Position numbers and translations under genes: made by a program. Positions 12,539 to 28,433 of a DNA stretch of 64,000 nt are shown one piece after another. The stretch lies in assembly GCF_024713945.1 (NCBI RefSeq), contig NC_134679.1:6329001-6393000 (forward strand), read 5' to 3'. The notes beneath the pieces were generated by a model. The model did not search any database, was not told the origin of the DNA, and was given only the letters and a program-made list of their open reading frames with translations. Source of the stretch: Dermatophagoides farinae (taxonomy: Eukaryota > Arthropoda > Arachnida > Sarcoptiformes > Pyroglyphidae). How positions within the stretch are numbered: the stretch's first letter is position 1; every line of letters starts with the position of its first letter.

Positions 12539-13267
12539 ATGACAATCGTTGAATTTTTCTTTGATATTCGATCACCATTTTCAAGAATTCAATATGAATT
12601 ACTTATTCGACAACAGAATCATTGGAAATCAATGACTCAATTACGAATGACGCCTGTTTTGATTCGAAATATTTTCGAAGCATCGGGTAATTTATCTCCG
12701 GCAATGAATCCAGCAAAACTAGCTTATCTTACACGAGATTTGGTTATGCTAGCCGATTATTACAAGGTAATTGAATTGTTTTTTAGATTTTAATTTTAAA
12801 AATTGTCATTACCGTTTGATAATGATCAGATGAAGTATGCCACACCCAAGGAATTCCGCAAAATTGTCACAGAATCTCCGATGGCTAACACACAGTTATT
12901 CTTGGCGGCCATCCAAAATCATTCGGATGAAGCTACATTTAATCGTTTGGTGGGTGTTATTTTTGATGGTTTTTACCAGGAATCACCACAACAAGTCTGG
13001 CAAGTTGATGTTCTACGACAATTGGCCATGAAAGAAGGAATAGCTTCTGATGTAGTTGAAAAAGCTATCAATGTAATGGAAAGCGATGAGAATCGAGCTC
13101 AATTGGAGAAAAATACTAAACGACCAATCGAATTGGGTGGATTTGGTCTTCCAATCACTCTAGTGCATAGTGATAATAATAATGCCAGTTGGGTTTTCGG
13201 TTCAGATCGTATGCACATTATTGGTCATTTGTTGGGTGAAAAAGAACCACCCATTCTTCGATCTTAA
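12539..13267 (+). CDS. GSTK1: Glutathione S-transferase kappa (DsbA-like thioredoxin fold)
   Basis: Conjugates glutathione to electrophiles and is found in mitochondria or peroxisomes in animals. Two exons, 12539..12766 and 12830..13267, join in phase 0 to give 221 residues, against about 226 in mammals. The N-terminus EFFFDIRSPFSRIQYELL carries the family SP(Y/F)S active-site segment with its catalytic Ser. The rest shows the helical insert (LRMTPVLIRNIFEASGN, SPAMNPAKLAYLTRDL) and the C-terminal thioredoxin half ending in GSDRMHIIGHLLGE. The second exon opens at an ATG that is internal to the protein, not a start. The 3' end faces PIGW only 71 bp away, and overlapping AATAAA signals sit at about 13319-13329. 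Confidence 0.93.
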
Positions 13268-13318
13268 TTTTTGTTTTTGATCATTAAAAACAAATGACAA
13301 AATTTTTTTGTTTCAAAA

Positions 13319-13329
13319 AATAAAATAAA
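13319..13329 (+). terminator. Polyadenylation signals of GST kappa
   Basis: Two overlapping AATAAA hexamers (13319 and 13324) lie 52-57 bp after the GST kappa stop. They sit just before the PIGW stop codon on the other strand, so the two 3' UTRs probably overlap. Confidence 0.6.
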
Positions 13330-13338
13330 GAAATTTAT

Positions 13339-14872
13339 TTAACGAAAAATTTTATCCAAAATAAAACCAGAAAATGTAAGAATAACACCATACAAATGAA
13401 TCAATAACACAGACATTACATTGTTCATGGCCATCGTATCAATGGTAAGATTGACGAGGCCTGTTATAAGATTGGCTATCAAAAATATCAATAATCCTTT
13501 TCGATTGATGACGGTAAAAACCAAACTTTCATAATCGGAAAAATTCGGTTTAGCTATCTGTATCCAAAGGAAATAGACTAGTTCAATCAAAATGTTTAAA
13601 CATGCACAACAAATGATAAAACAAATGAATGACATATTTGCTTCACGTCGTGATACTGGTTCCAATAGATGATGAGCGGCAAACATTATTGCCAATGATT
13701 GTAAACCAATGATTATGATTTGCATGCTAATCGATAATAGTTCGGAAACTTTTTCTCTGTAAAATTCAAATGTATCAATTTTATTAAATTTCTTCATTTG
13801 GTTTCCATATTACAATCAATCATATATACTAACCTTTTTGGAATGTAATTTCTACCCAATTGAACGAAAAATAAATAAATGGAAATGAATCCTGGCAATG
13901 ACAATAGTCCTTCTTTGTTGGCTGTGAATACATTCAATGTACGATTCGATGAATCCATTATGAATTCGGTGCCAAATATTTTGAGCATCATTTGCTGTAC
14001 AATCATCACCATTATCGATACAGCACAAAGATTGATTCTACTACCAAGAAAGGCACATAAAATTGAAGATAGAATCTATTTTTTTAGAACGAAAAAAAAA
14101 TTGTCAAATCAAATGAAAACACATTTCAGATTAATATTACCTTGACAAAACTGATTGTAAAGAAAAAATTCCAATGAACACCATATTCAGTAACATGTTC
14201 TTGATAGTTTACCGATTTGACTGCTGCCAAACGAATGAATCCAATCACCAATAATGGAAATGAAGAGCGTAAAGTTTTCATAAATCTCGCTATCAAAGAA
14301 ACATTGCTATTTATCAACCGAGATTCTGGAGACAATGCACCATTGATGGCGATGAAACAACCGACACCAACGTCCATCAAACTCCAACCGTACATTTCTG
14401 TTTTGGAAAAACGGCGATCAAATGAGCGAAAATCCACGGCAAATATGGCTAAACATGTGGCCAATAATAATGATGACATCATATTTGATATGTATGGAAA
14501 TCTTTTTGAATCAGGATACTGTATTGATTGTTGGCCAATGTTTCGCCAACAAATACGTTTCGAATTGTACATGACATAAATGGAAAAATTGAACAATATC
14601 AATACTGAAATGGTTGTCAATAACAAAACAATGTGATCATGCCAGACGGTTACAGCCATAATGAATGGTGAATATATCATCAAAAAATCGATGATAAACA
14701 ACAGAATGGGCCATGTTTTTCGTAGATTTGGAAAAGCAAATATAAACGATTCGTATAAAATATGAGAAAATTGAGCGATTATAATCAATTGAAATATTTC
14801 CCAAGGTCCATTACTGCCATGATTACCATGGATAAATTGTTCACGACGATGTTTCAGCTCTGCATTCATCAT
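13339..14872 (-). CDS. PIGW: PIGW, GPI-anchor inositol acyltransferase
   Basis: ER multi-pass enzyme that acylates the inositol of GlcN-PI during GPI-anchor synthesis (GWT1/PIGW family). Three exons in the minus direction, 14141..14872, 13834..14075 and 13339..13756, fit in phase (0, then 2) and give 463 residues; human PIGW is 504. Family hallmarks are SLMDVGVGCFIAINGALS, EYGVHWNFFFT at the end of exon 1, and NRKGLLIFLIANLITGLVNL near the C-terminus. About a dozen hydrophobic segments are spread evenly. The start at 14872 (MMNAELKHRREQF) is the first ATG of the open frame. The gene is divergent from the ABCG gene and convergent with GST kappa. Confidence 0.92.
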
Positions 14873-15553
14873 AATTATTCATTGAAAAAAAAACATTGAT
14901 CAAAAAAATCAACAAAACATCAAATACCTATATCCACCTAAAGAGCTTTGACTTGGACTATTTCAATTGTATTTTTTTTTAATCATCCAAATTCAAAATT
15001 TTATCATTGGCCTTCATGAATCTTCAATCAAAATATATATTATTGGCTAAATTTGAATTCCTAAGCGAAAAAAAAACAAATTTTAAGAATAAATTAAGTC
15101 AAGATTGATGATTACGGTGTGTCAGTGAACTTGAAACAGTAGTAGCAGCAAAAACAAAAATGAAGATTTTGATTATTAAATATATAACCAGTTTGAATCT
15201 GTTCACAATTTAAAGAGGGAAAACATTTGTTATTTTACCATTTGTTGTTACATTGAAACATTCAAAATGATCACATGCATGTGTGATTTTTCCATAAATA
15301 AAATGTACTCATTTGTTTAAATTCATCAAAATGGTGGTGATTTCTAGTGCAAAAAAAAACAAAAATTTATCGGAAAAACAACATTTGATTCGCTTGTTTT
15401 TGGTTATGTGAAAGAGCTTATCAGTGATCTTTATATATATAAAAATCAAAATATTTCAAGGGATAAGTCATTTTTATTTTTGTTCATTCACAAACGACCA
15501 TCCTTTTTTTAAATTGTCGGATTTTTTTGTTTTTTTTTTTTTTTTTGCTGACA
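14873..15553. other. Divergent promoter region PIGW / ABCG
   Basis: 680 bp of AT-rich DNA between the two divergent start codons. A long T tract (about 15529-15546) ends just before the ABCG ATG. No other gene is visible and no recognisable core element stands out. Confidence 0.5.
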
Positions 15554-18500
15554 ATGGAAAATTTTTTAGACCCTCGGCCACCAAATCAAATATCCATTGC
15601 ATGGCGTAATCTTTCCTATGATGTTAGTGGATCCGTTTTTCAACGATCCACAAAGAAAAAATCCATTTTAAATTGTTTGAATGGCCAATTTCATTATGGA
15701 ACTATGAATGGTTTATTGGGACCAAGTGGTTCCGGTAAAACAACATTATTAAATTGTCTTAATGGTATGATTAATAAATCGGGTCTGAAAAATCATTCGG
15801 AAATTTATCTGAATAAATGTGAAAATAATTTACCATCCATACGTGTTATTGAACAACATTCACATGAAACCGTTATTATTCCGGGCATGAAAATTCGACA
15901 TCTATTATGGTATTCATTTTGTTTTAAAAATAATCACCAACATCGTGAATGTGATGAACATATTCGCAGTGTTATAAAACAATTATCATTACCGGAATCG
16001 ATTCTTGATAATCGATTTGATCAATGTTCCGGTGGTGAACAACGAAGAATTGTTATTGCACAAGAATTGATGTCATTATCACCGCCATCGTTTTTATTCA
16101 TTGATGAACCAACCACAGGATTGGATAGTAATTCTGCACTGTTGGTCATGCAATGTTTACATAAATTGGCTAAAAATAATCAAATGACCACCATTGTGGT
16201 TTCAATTCATTCACCAAATTCAGATATTCTGGAACTTTTTGATAAAATCTACATATTAGCTAAAGGTGGTGTTTGTATCTATTCTGATGCACCGAATCTG
16301 CTCGACGATAAGATCAACATTGAACGAATGGATCAACAACAGCAAAAACCGCCAATTGAAGAATATATGAAAATTGCTTGTAATAATATCAATGACAATG
16401 ATATTGTTCGTCGTTTAGCCATCGATGTGAATCGTGAAGAAAACGAACGTCTCACACAATCATTTATTGTTGATCATGAACAATTACTATTTCAACGAAA
16501 TTGGATTATTATGCAAAATAGATCATTTTGTTTTCGAGATTTTTATCTACAATTTTATCGAATGTTTCACATTGTATTCTTGATACAATGGAGACAGTTA
16601 ATTACTTTTCTACTATTTTATGCAATAAGTATACCATTCATTGCATCATTTTTTGATTCAAATATTGTTCAAACAAATATTTGTTATGATGATGAACGTA
16701 CAACAAATCAAACATGTTTGGATCGATTACAAAATGAAGCCACTATAGATGATTATAAAAAATATCAATGGTATTGTCAAAGTATATCTGGATTTTCAAT
16801 CATGTTGGTCAGTACAGTGGCTTTTACATCGTTGCTAAGAATTTTTCGTCATGAACATCGTAATCGTAAGTTGATAATCAATGAATCAAATTTTGAATAA
16901 TTTTTTCTTCTTGTAATTCATTCATAGAATGGTATAGTACAAGTGTATTCTATATAACAACGTTGATGATTCGATTCATTGAATTAATTATCATTGCTAT
17001 TCATACTGGAATAATCATCTATTTTAGTGTTGATCATAGCCATGTTGATATGTCAACAGTGAATATTGACCGTCTATTACATTTTATCTATTTCATTTTC
17101 ATCAATATCGTCTATTTACAAAGTTTTGGCCATTTATGGAGTGTAATATTCATACAACATGTTGAACTGGCCATTCTTATGGGAATGTTTTTCTATCAAA
17201 CATTTCTATTATTCAGTGGTTATGTACTGAATTCATCATTAATGATTGATGATGATATTTTTTATCGTTTATTATCGGGATTAATAGCTGGAAAAATTAT
17301 CTCCAATGGACTGATGTATTCATTTTATGGTTTAGATCGTGATTGTCAAAATCAACGAAAATCATTTGTATTGGAAGATTTTGGTGTAAATATTGATCAT
17401 GTTTATCTTGATGTATGGAAATTAATCATTCAAATTATTTTGCTAAGAATATTGAGTTTTCTATTACTTCGTTATCATTTTGGTGAAATAACCATTTGGA
17501 TATTTACTAAACGTAAACAATTTAATCAACAACAACAAAATGATATACATTGTTTACAAAATGATGATAAACAACCAAATATTGATCCATCATCAATCGA
17601 TATCGATTTATCTGTTATAAATAATCAACAAAGAATGAAAAAAGAAGCCGAATTAAATTTTCAACATTTTTCACGTGATAAAATCATCATTGGTTGGCGT
17701 TCATTATCGTTGTTTGCTAATGAATCAATTTATGAAACACGTTCAATTAATGATACCGATGATCGATTAATATTGAATAATCTAAATGGACAATTGAAAT
17801 TTGGCACCATAAATGCATTGATGGGTCCATCTGGCTCTGGGAAGACATCATTATTGAAAATCCTGAATGGACAATATAAAACACGATTAAGTGATGAAAG
17901 TGAATTTTTTCTTAGTAAATTTATGCCAATTAATACATGTTATATAACGCAAGAAATTTCTGGACATTTATTACCCGGTCTAACCGTATTACAAAGTTTA
18001 ATATTTGCATCACGTTTGAAAAATTCAAATGAATCAGCTAATTCAACGATTAATCATGAATGTATTGCATGGAAAATTTTACAACAATTAGATATGAATG
18101 ATGTTGCTCAAACATTTGTACAGAATTGTTCAGGTGGCCAACGAAAACGGCTAGCCGTAGGTTTGGAATTAACATCTCTACGAATGCCAAATTTAATCCT
18201 TATCGATGAACCAACAAGTGGATTAGATTCAAATTCAAGTGAAATTGTTATCACTTGTTTACGTAGAATCGCACATGAACATAATGTTACAATCGTTACA
18301 TCAATTCATCAGCCACATACAGATTTATTGTTAATGTTTGATTCACTTTATGTTCTGGCTTATGGTGGACGATGTATATATTCTGGTCGATCAATCAATA
18401 TATCACAATATTTACAAAGAATTGCCATTCCACAATCGAAAATGTTTCCAATTGAAAAATTGCTACAATATTGTAGTCAAGATTCAAATGATAATCAAAT

Positions 18501-19631
18501 CGTACAGCGTATGATTGAAATGACAAATCAGGAAATCATTGATAATGGTGGACAATTATTACCACTGCAAACTCAGTTAATAATCGATGGTCTACAAACA
18601 AATCGTCACAGATTTTCATTGACATGTTCAAAAATATTATTTCATCGTAATTTATTATATATAATTAATTATCGTTGGAAAATGTTCTCAATGTTCATCA
18701 TATTTCCGATCCTGTTGTCATTAGTGTTACGACATTTTTTTCCAGCCAAAATTGCCATTGAAAATGGATGTATAAATCTGGAAGATGATTTTCAAAACAT
18801 TTTTTGTATGAATTCAGATTTTGAAATCCGAAAAAATGATCTACAAAATAATGTGTTATATAATTATTTTTTATTTTTTACAATAATGAATTGGATTCTA
18901 ATACAGGCTAGTGTTATTTTTTGCATCGATATGATCTATTTTCATAATGAACATCGTAATGGTAAGAATTTGACTGGATTTTTGTAAGATAAAATTGAAC
19001 TAAAATTTTTTTCTTTCATATAGGTTGGTATAGTACAGGAATGTTTTACTTGGTTAAATCGATAACGGAATTCATACCGATAATTGCAATAATATTGATC
19101 AATGCATTCATATTTGATATTTATGAATCTATAAAACCGGGCATCTATGTATGGATCGTAATATTTTTTCTATTATGTTCATTGGCCATGCAATCAATTG
19201 GTCATTTATTATCAATAATAACCAATGGCAATTTCAACTATCTTGCACCAATTATTGTTGGAGCACTTGTATTGAATTTTTTATTATCAAGTTATTCATC
19301 ACCAATACAACATTTAAATTATTTTTATAAATTTTTGGCCAATTTTTCACCACTTCGTTTTGGTTTTGAAGGATTGTTATTATTGCAATATGGTTTCAAT
19401 CGTTGCCACAGTGATAGGAAAGAAATTCAAATTATTCTCCATCAATTTGGCATTGTGAATGATGAAGAATATTTTTATACCTGTATATTGATGCTTGTGT
19501 TTAACATAATTTTTCATCGTTTCATTACATTTTTAGTATTAATGATCAAAATGAATCCATATAATAATCGTCGTAAACGTTCAGAAAGAATTCTTCGTCA
19601 TCATAATGATTTAATTACAAAGAAAAATTGA
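15554..19631 (+). CDS. Full-length ABCG-type ABC transporter, (NBD-TMD)x2
   Basis: Exons 15554..16865, 16928..18961 and 19024..19631 give 1317 residues. The start is the first ATG, after a T tract. Half 1: Walker A GPSGSGKTT near residue 55, signature CSGGEQRR near 157, Walker B FLFIDEPTTGLDS near 178 and H-loop SIHSP near 217, then six hydrophobic segments. Half 2: GPSGSGKTS near 735, CSGGQRKR near 838, LILIDEPTSGLDS near 861 and SIHQP near 896, then a second six-helix domain. The NBD-before-TMD order and the (E)HRNxWYST motif before the membrane domain are ABCG traits. All nucleotide-binding motifs look intact, with Gln to Ser the only H-loop oddity (SIHSP). Animal ABCGs are normally half transporters, so a fused tandem is unusual. 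Both introns interrupt the same HRN|WYST site in phase 1. Substrate unknown. Confidence 0.9.
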
Positions 19632-23060
<3,429 letters not shown>

Positions 23061-23561
23061 AAATGATAATGGATGTCATCAAACCATCTGTTATTCGACA
23101 AAAAAAATTAAATTCCACTATATCATTTCATGATGAAAAATCCGAAAATTGTAGTTTTACAGTCAATGAAAAAAAAATTAAATTTAATTTGTAGTAGTCA
23201 AATTCTTTATCTTTGTGTGTAATTCCATCATACATTAAACATTCATAATTCAATTCAATTCAATAAAAAATCGAAATTGAAATTTTGAAAAAATTTTTAA
23301 ATTCTTGAGTTTTTCTTTTTGTGATAATTTCAATGAAAAAATCTGAATAAAATCCATTGGGAAATATTCCTGGCAAATGGAATTGAACGTTTAATGGAAA
23401 GTTTTTGGAAAATTTTAGAGCATGCGTGTGCGCTTTACATGTGGCATGTTATTTTGTGTAAATGTTCCTGTTTCCTGTGGCTGTGTGTGCGTGTGTCTTT
23501 GAGTCTTTTTTTGTTTTCGTTTGGTAAACATTCGATTTAGTTTCGAAAAAATTTTGAAAAA
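23061..23561. other. Spacer: polyubiquitin 3' UTR and RpL18A promoter
   Basis: 500 bp between two genes on the same strand. AATAAA motifs occur about 200 bp after the polyubiquitin stop (near 23262). The right half should contain the ribosomal-protein promoter. No other gene is seen. Confidence 0.5.
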
Positions 23562-24406
23562 ATGAAAGCTTCTGGTGTGGTAAGTTTTAGATTTTGTTTT
23601 TGTCATTTTTTTCGATAAAAATCCATCTTGATTGTTCAAAATAATAAAAATAATTTTCATAATCTTTCATTTAATGCTAACCATTGTTTGTTTGAAGGAA
23701 AAAGCTCAGGTTCTTTTCTATTTCTGTCAATTTTATTTTTGTTTCTCGAATTTCTTTTCATTCATGGATTGATTAATTAATTCTTGTTTATTATCTATAT
23801 CAATAGCTCCGTCAATACCGAATCATTGGCCGACATTTGGTTAATGATAATAATCCACATCCACCATTGTATCGGATGACTATTTTCGCTCCCGATGCCA
23901 TCATTGCTAAATCACGTTTTTGGTATTTTTTGGCTCGTTTGAAGAAAATTAAAAAAGCTAATGGTGAAATTGTCGAAATCAAAGAGATACAAGAATCGAA
24001 TGCGGCTAAACGTGTAAAGAATTATGGTGTATGGTTACGTTATAATTCACGTACCGGTAGCCATAACATGTATCGTGAATATCGTGACATTTCCACCAAC
24101 AATGCTATCACTGCTTGTTGTAAGTATTTATATACATTTTTAAAATGTTTAAATAAATTTTTATTTTGTAAATTTTTTTCAATTAATAAAATAAAAATAG
24201 ATCGTGATATGGGTGCTCGTCATCGTGCACGTGCCGATTCTATCCAAATCATCAAAGTGGAAGAGATTGCCGCCAATCAATGTCGACGACCGCATATGAA
24301 ACAATTTCATGATTCAAAGATTAAATTTCCGTTACCGAATCGGATTAGCAGAAATTTCCATAAATCTCGTTTCACAACACGTGTTCCACGGGCACGACTT
24401 TTGTAA
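23562..24406 (+). CDS. RPL18A: Large-subunit ribosomal protein L18a (eL20)
   Basis: Cytosolic 60S ribosomal protein. Exon 1 (23562..23579) codes only for MKASGV. Exons 23807..24119 and 24201..24406 follow in phase 0 and 1, giving 178 residues against 176 in human. Diagnostic blocks are [76 protein letters not shown] and FTTRVPRA. The six-codon first exon is inferred from the conserved N-terminus and a good GTAAGT donor. Intron 1 is 227 nt and carries no box C/D or H/ACA-like snoRNA that I can recognise. Confidence 0.96.
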
Positions 24407-25306
24407 TTTGTTTGATTTCTTTCTTTTGAAAATTCATATAATTTTGCAAAAAAAAATAAAATGATGATATCTTTTTTTTCGGTTGAAATCAATCAATAAA
24501 TGTGAAAGTTTTAATTTTCAAAAAAAAAATTCACAAAAATTGCAGATTCAGATTTCACTGTCATTCTCGTCGGAAGATGGCGCCAGTGTCTTGGCGAAAA
24601 AAAAATTCGAATTCTCACCGCTTTTGATGATGATCATGATCATGATGGATGATTAAAAAAACGGTGCAAGAAAATCATTTCATTTTTCATCTGGTTTTTT
24701 TTTCTCTGCTGTTCATCATCAATACCAATTTTTTTTGTTCTTTATTTCACATTCAAATGATGGAATTTTGTTTATTTTGTTTGGCCATAATTCATTTGAA
24801 CGAAAAAAAAAATGTGTGTGTGTGTGTGATTGCTACAAAAACCATATAGTCACAAACAACCGAATTCAACAATTTTATTATTATCAGATTCACAAACAAA
24901 CATTAACGCATTATCATCATCATCATTTCTCTTTCATTTTTTTTTCACTATCGCGCCATCCCATAAGCATCCACGACATACAAAAAAAACGACAATCCTG
25001 ATTATGATGAGGATGGTGGATTTTATTATTTTGTTCGTTGTTCATCAAACACACATATATACACACACACACACAAACAAACATCATCGTGTATGTATAT
25101 TGTGTTGGCGTATTTTATTATGCTGCCATTGAGAATACTTTTGGTGAATTGGAGAATTTCATTTTTTTTTGTTTTATTGTATGGTGAACATCAGAAATGA
25201 TACTCACAATCTCTCTCACTCTCACTCACTTCTAAACATCAAATATTTGAATACAAAAACAGAAAAATTCATTACTTTGTTGTTGTCATCATTCACCGTT
25301 AACAGC

Positions 25307-25341
<35 letters not shown>

Positions 25342-26185
25342 CGATCAGCATTTGATCTCGAATAGAATTAATTTGGCTGTATTTTTCTGTTTTCTCGGTA
25401 AACATCATCGTCGGAAAAAAAATTCTTTTTCATATATGAAATTCACTTATGCTGATTTCGACTGATTCTGTGACTCGTGTCTTGTATGTGTGTGTGTGTG
25501 TGCGATTTTTTTTTACCACCTTCTCATCTTGTGTGTTTGTGCTGTTGTTTTCATTGCAAAAAATTCGCATTGTAAAATTAATCGAATTGAATTCGATTCT
25601 GTCAATTTTAACTATTTTAACTCAATTTGTCTCAATTTGGATTTTTTTTTTATTTTCTTTTTAAAAACAAGGAAAATTTTTTTTCGAAATCGCCTATAAT
25701 TTTACATCTGTGTTTATCGTGTGTGTGTGTGTGTGTGTGTATGTGTTCCAGAAACAAACTTGTTTTTTCTGATACATCCTTGAATTTTGTTGTTTTTTTT
25801 TTGCTTCATATCCATTTTTGTGAATGAATGAAATGGCATCAGATTTATTTCTAAATTTATCCTTTTTTTTCTCAGAAAAATAAATTTTGTCATTACCACC
25901 TTTATGAAACAAAAATGAAACGAAAAAAAAATGATGATGATTATAATCAACAACATCATCTTCCTACACATGTTCGATGATCTTATGAAATGGTTTACGA
26001 TCATTTGCTAATCATACCACAATTTCCAAATGATGATTATATCCTTGTTGTTTTTTTGTTGGTGTCAAACAAACAAACAAACAAAAAAAGTCATGTTCCG
26101 GATATGTTTTCGAAACAATTATTTTTTTTCAATGAAATTTTAAAATTTTAATTTTTTTGATTTATGCTACAATTGTCCATTCAAT
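24407..26185. other. Intergenic region RpL18A to PP2A B'' gene
   Basis: Low-complexity, T-rich DNA with a (CAA)n tract at about 25303-25342, (GT)n near 25490-25502 and 25721-25740, and (CA)n near 25061. Short open frames here are runs of repeats. It probably holds the PP2A B'' promoter and 5' UTR. Confidence 0.5.
24574..24582 (+). promoter_or_regulatory. YY1/Pho-like AAGATGGCG motif
   Basis: AAGATGGCG followed by CC in a patch less AT-rich than its surroundings, 1.6 kb before the PP2A B'' first coding exon. This is the core of the metazoan YY1 site, often found near start sites of housekeeping genes. The role here is inferred only from the motif. Confidence 0.25.
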
Positions 26186-27418
26186 ATGTCTTCATTAAAT
26201 CAACGAATTTATCCAACGCCATCGCCATCGCCATCATCATCATGGTCATCAACATTACCAAATCGGAAACGACAAACAAATGATGTGGCAACATCAGCTG
26301 CAGCAACAGCAGCGGCAATTGTTCGCCGTCGTAACAGTATAGAATCCTAGTAAGAAAATTTTGAATTCTTGTTGTTTGTTGACACCGTTTTTGTTTTACT
26401 TTTTGTGTTTCAGAAATATATGTAGATTATGATATGATGTGTGTGTGTGTGTGTGTGTGAATAAACTATTCGATGAATGTGGCAAAGGCGCGGAATTTTT
26501 TTTATATCTAAAAATAACTTGAATTTTTTTTTGTTTTGTTTTGTTTGCTACCATAATTGTAGAGTGTGACAAGTTTTGTTCTGTCACTAGTGTTGTTTTT
26601 GTTGATGATTGAAATTTTGAGAATCTTGAAATTTTTTTTTTTATAATAATTATCAGCCAAAAATATCTAGAGATTATTATTACGAAATAAGTAAAAAAAA
26701 TTGATGACGCCCACGTTGTTTCAGATTCAAAATAAAAATATTGACTTCATAGAAATTTTGTGGTCCCGAAAAAAAATTACATCAATTAATTAATTGACTA
26801 AAAATCAATGGCAACAAGTTGACCATTAGAAGCGAAAAAAATCATCACTTTCACTTGTTGCATGCATGTTGTCATTCAAATTTTGTTTTTGATTTATTCA
26901 TTCAACCATATAATGCATATATTCAAAATCAATCAATTGAATCGAATCAATCAATCAATCAATTTATTTATTGATTGTCAACATGACAAAATGATCATCA
27001 TCATCATCATTATTGATGTTACATTTCAAATGTCATTCCTAGTTCAAATTCATTGTGTGATGCATTCAGAAATCAAATTCGATGTCAAATCTATGAAAAA
27101 CAAACACAATTTTATTATGACAAAAAAGAAAATTGTTTCCACCCGGATAAATCTTTTAGTGTTGTGAATGTTTGACATTTTGATATTTTTTTTTTTGCCA
27201 AAATGCTCAAAATGCATTTTTATATGTCGTTGGTCACATACAATAATGAGACCAAAACATTTGATATTTGAATGTATGAAACCGAAAAAAGGAATCTTTG
27301 AATGATTGATTGAATTTTTTAAATGTCTGTCTGTTTGCTTGAATGTTGAAGAAAAAAAAATGTCCATATTAAGTAATGATAAGGTCACCAAAACCATCAA
27401 CATGCTGTTGTTATGTAA

Positions 27419-27449
<31 letters not shown>

Positions 27450-28399
27450 GATTGCAATCATGTTGATGTTGTCGTTTGTCAAAGAAATTTTTTCATCGTT
27501 TAATTTTCAATTTTTGTTTATATGGTCTCCGAGAAAAAAAATCGAACCGTTTTTGGCATAGAAAAAAAGGCCAACAAAACAAAACAAAAAACACGCGAAT
27601 GAATCAAGACAATAGAGGACATTCTAAATTTAACTTTTTGTATCGATGAATTTCTTTTTTTTATGCCTTTAATTTCATCGTCATTTTTTTATGTCGCCCA
27701 CTTTATTATCAATGTTCCACTACCACCACTATACACACCCAATAAAGATTGTTTTCAATTTTTGATTGATTTTTTTCTGATGACTAGAACGATGATGAAA
27801 CAAAAAAAAATCAACTAATTGACCTCAACATTAAACATATGGTCGATTTTGTTCGTCCATGTGTCATATAATTATTATTTCAATTACACAACAAGATACT
27901 TGAAGCAACAACCTGCTACCTGTATTTGTATTACACGTTTCAATAACATCATCAACACACACAACAACATTATAATCACCAATTGACCAGAAAAAAAATC
28001 CTTAAAATTCACTAATAACACACAAGCATCGAAGCAACAAGTAAGCAACAGGCAATAACACTTGTTGTTTTTATTTGCATTTACATTGCATTTTATTTTC
28101 TTTCTTTGTTTATTTGTGAAATATTTGTTGTTTTCCAGTTATTAAATCATTTTTTAAATGGTTTGTTCCTGGATCATCAAATGGATGTTTTGTTGTTGTT
28201 AAACATGGTTCTCTCTCTCTCTCTCTCTTTTTCTCTCTGTTGCTTGATTCACACCCAGTTTATTTTATTTGTAAATTGCTTCACATTCATTCATTCATTC
28301 ATACAAGCTGATGAAAGAATTGAAGAAAAAAAAAATTGTCTGTGGTTTTTCATTCAATTTCATTTGTTTATTTTCGATATATATAATATGGTTTTGCTC

Positions 28400-28433
<34 letters not shown>

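Noticed and set aside
23580-23806. Possible snoRNA in RpL18A intron 1
   Set aside because: Ribosomal-protein introns often host snoRNAs, but no box C (RUGAUGA) with box D, nor H/ACA, is visible.
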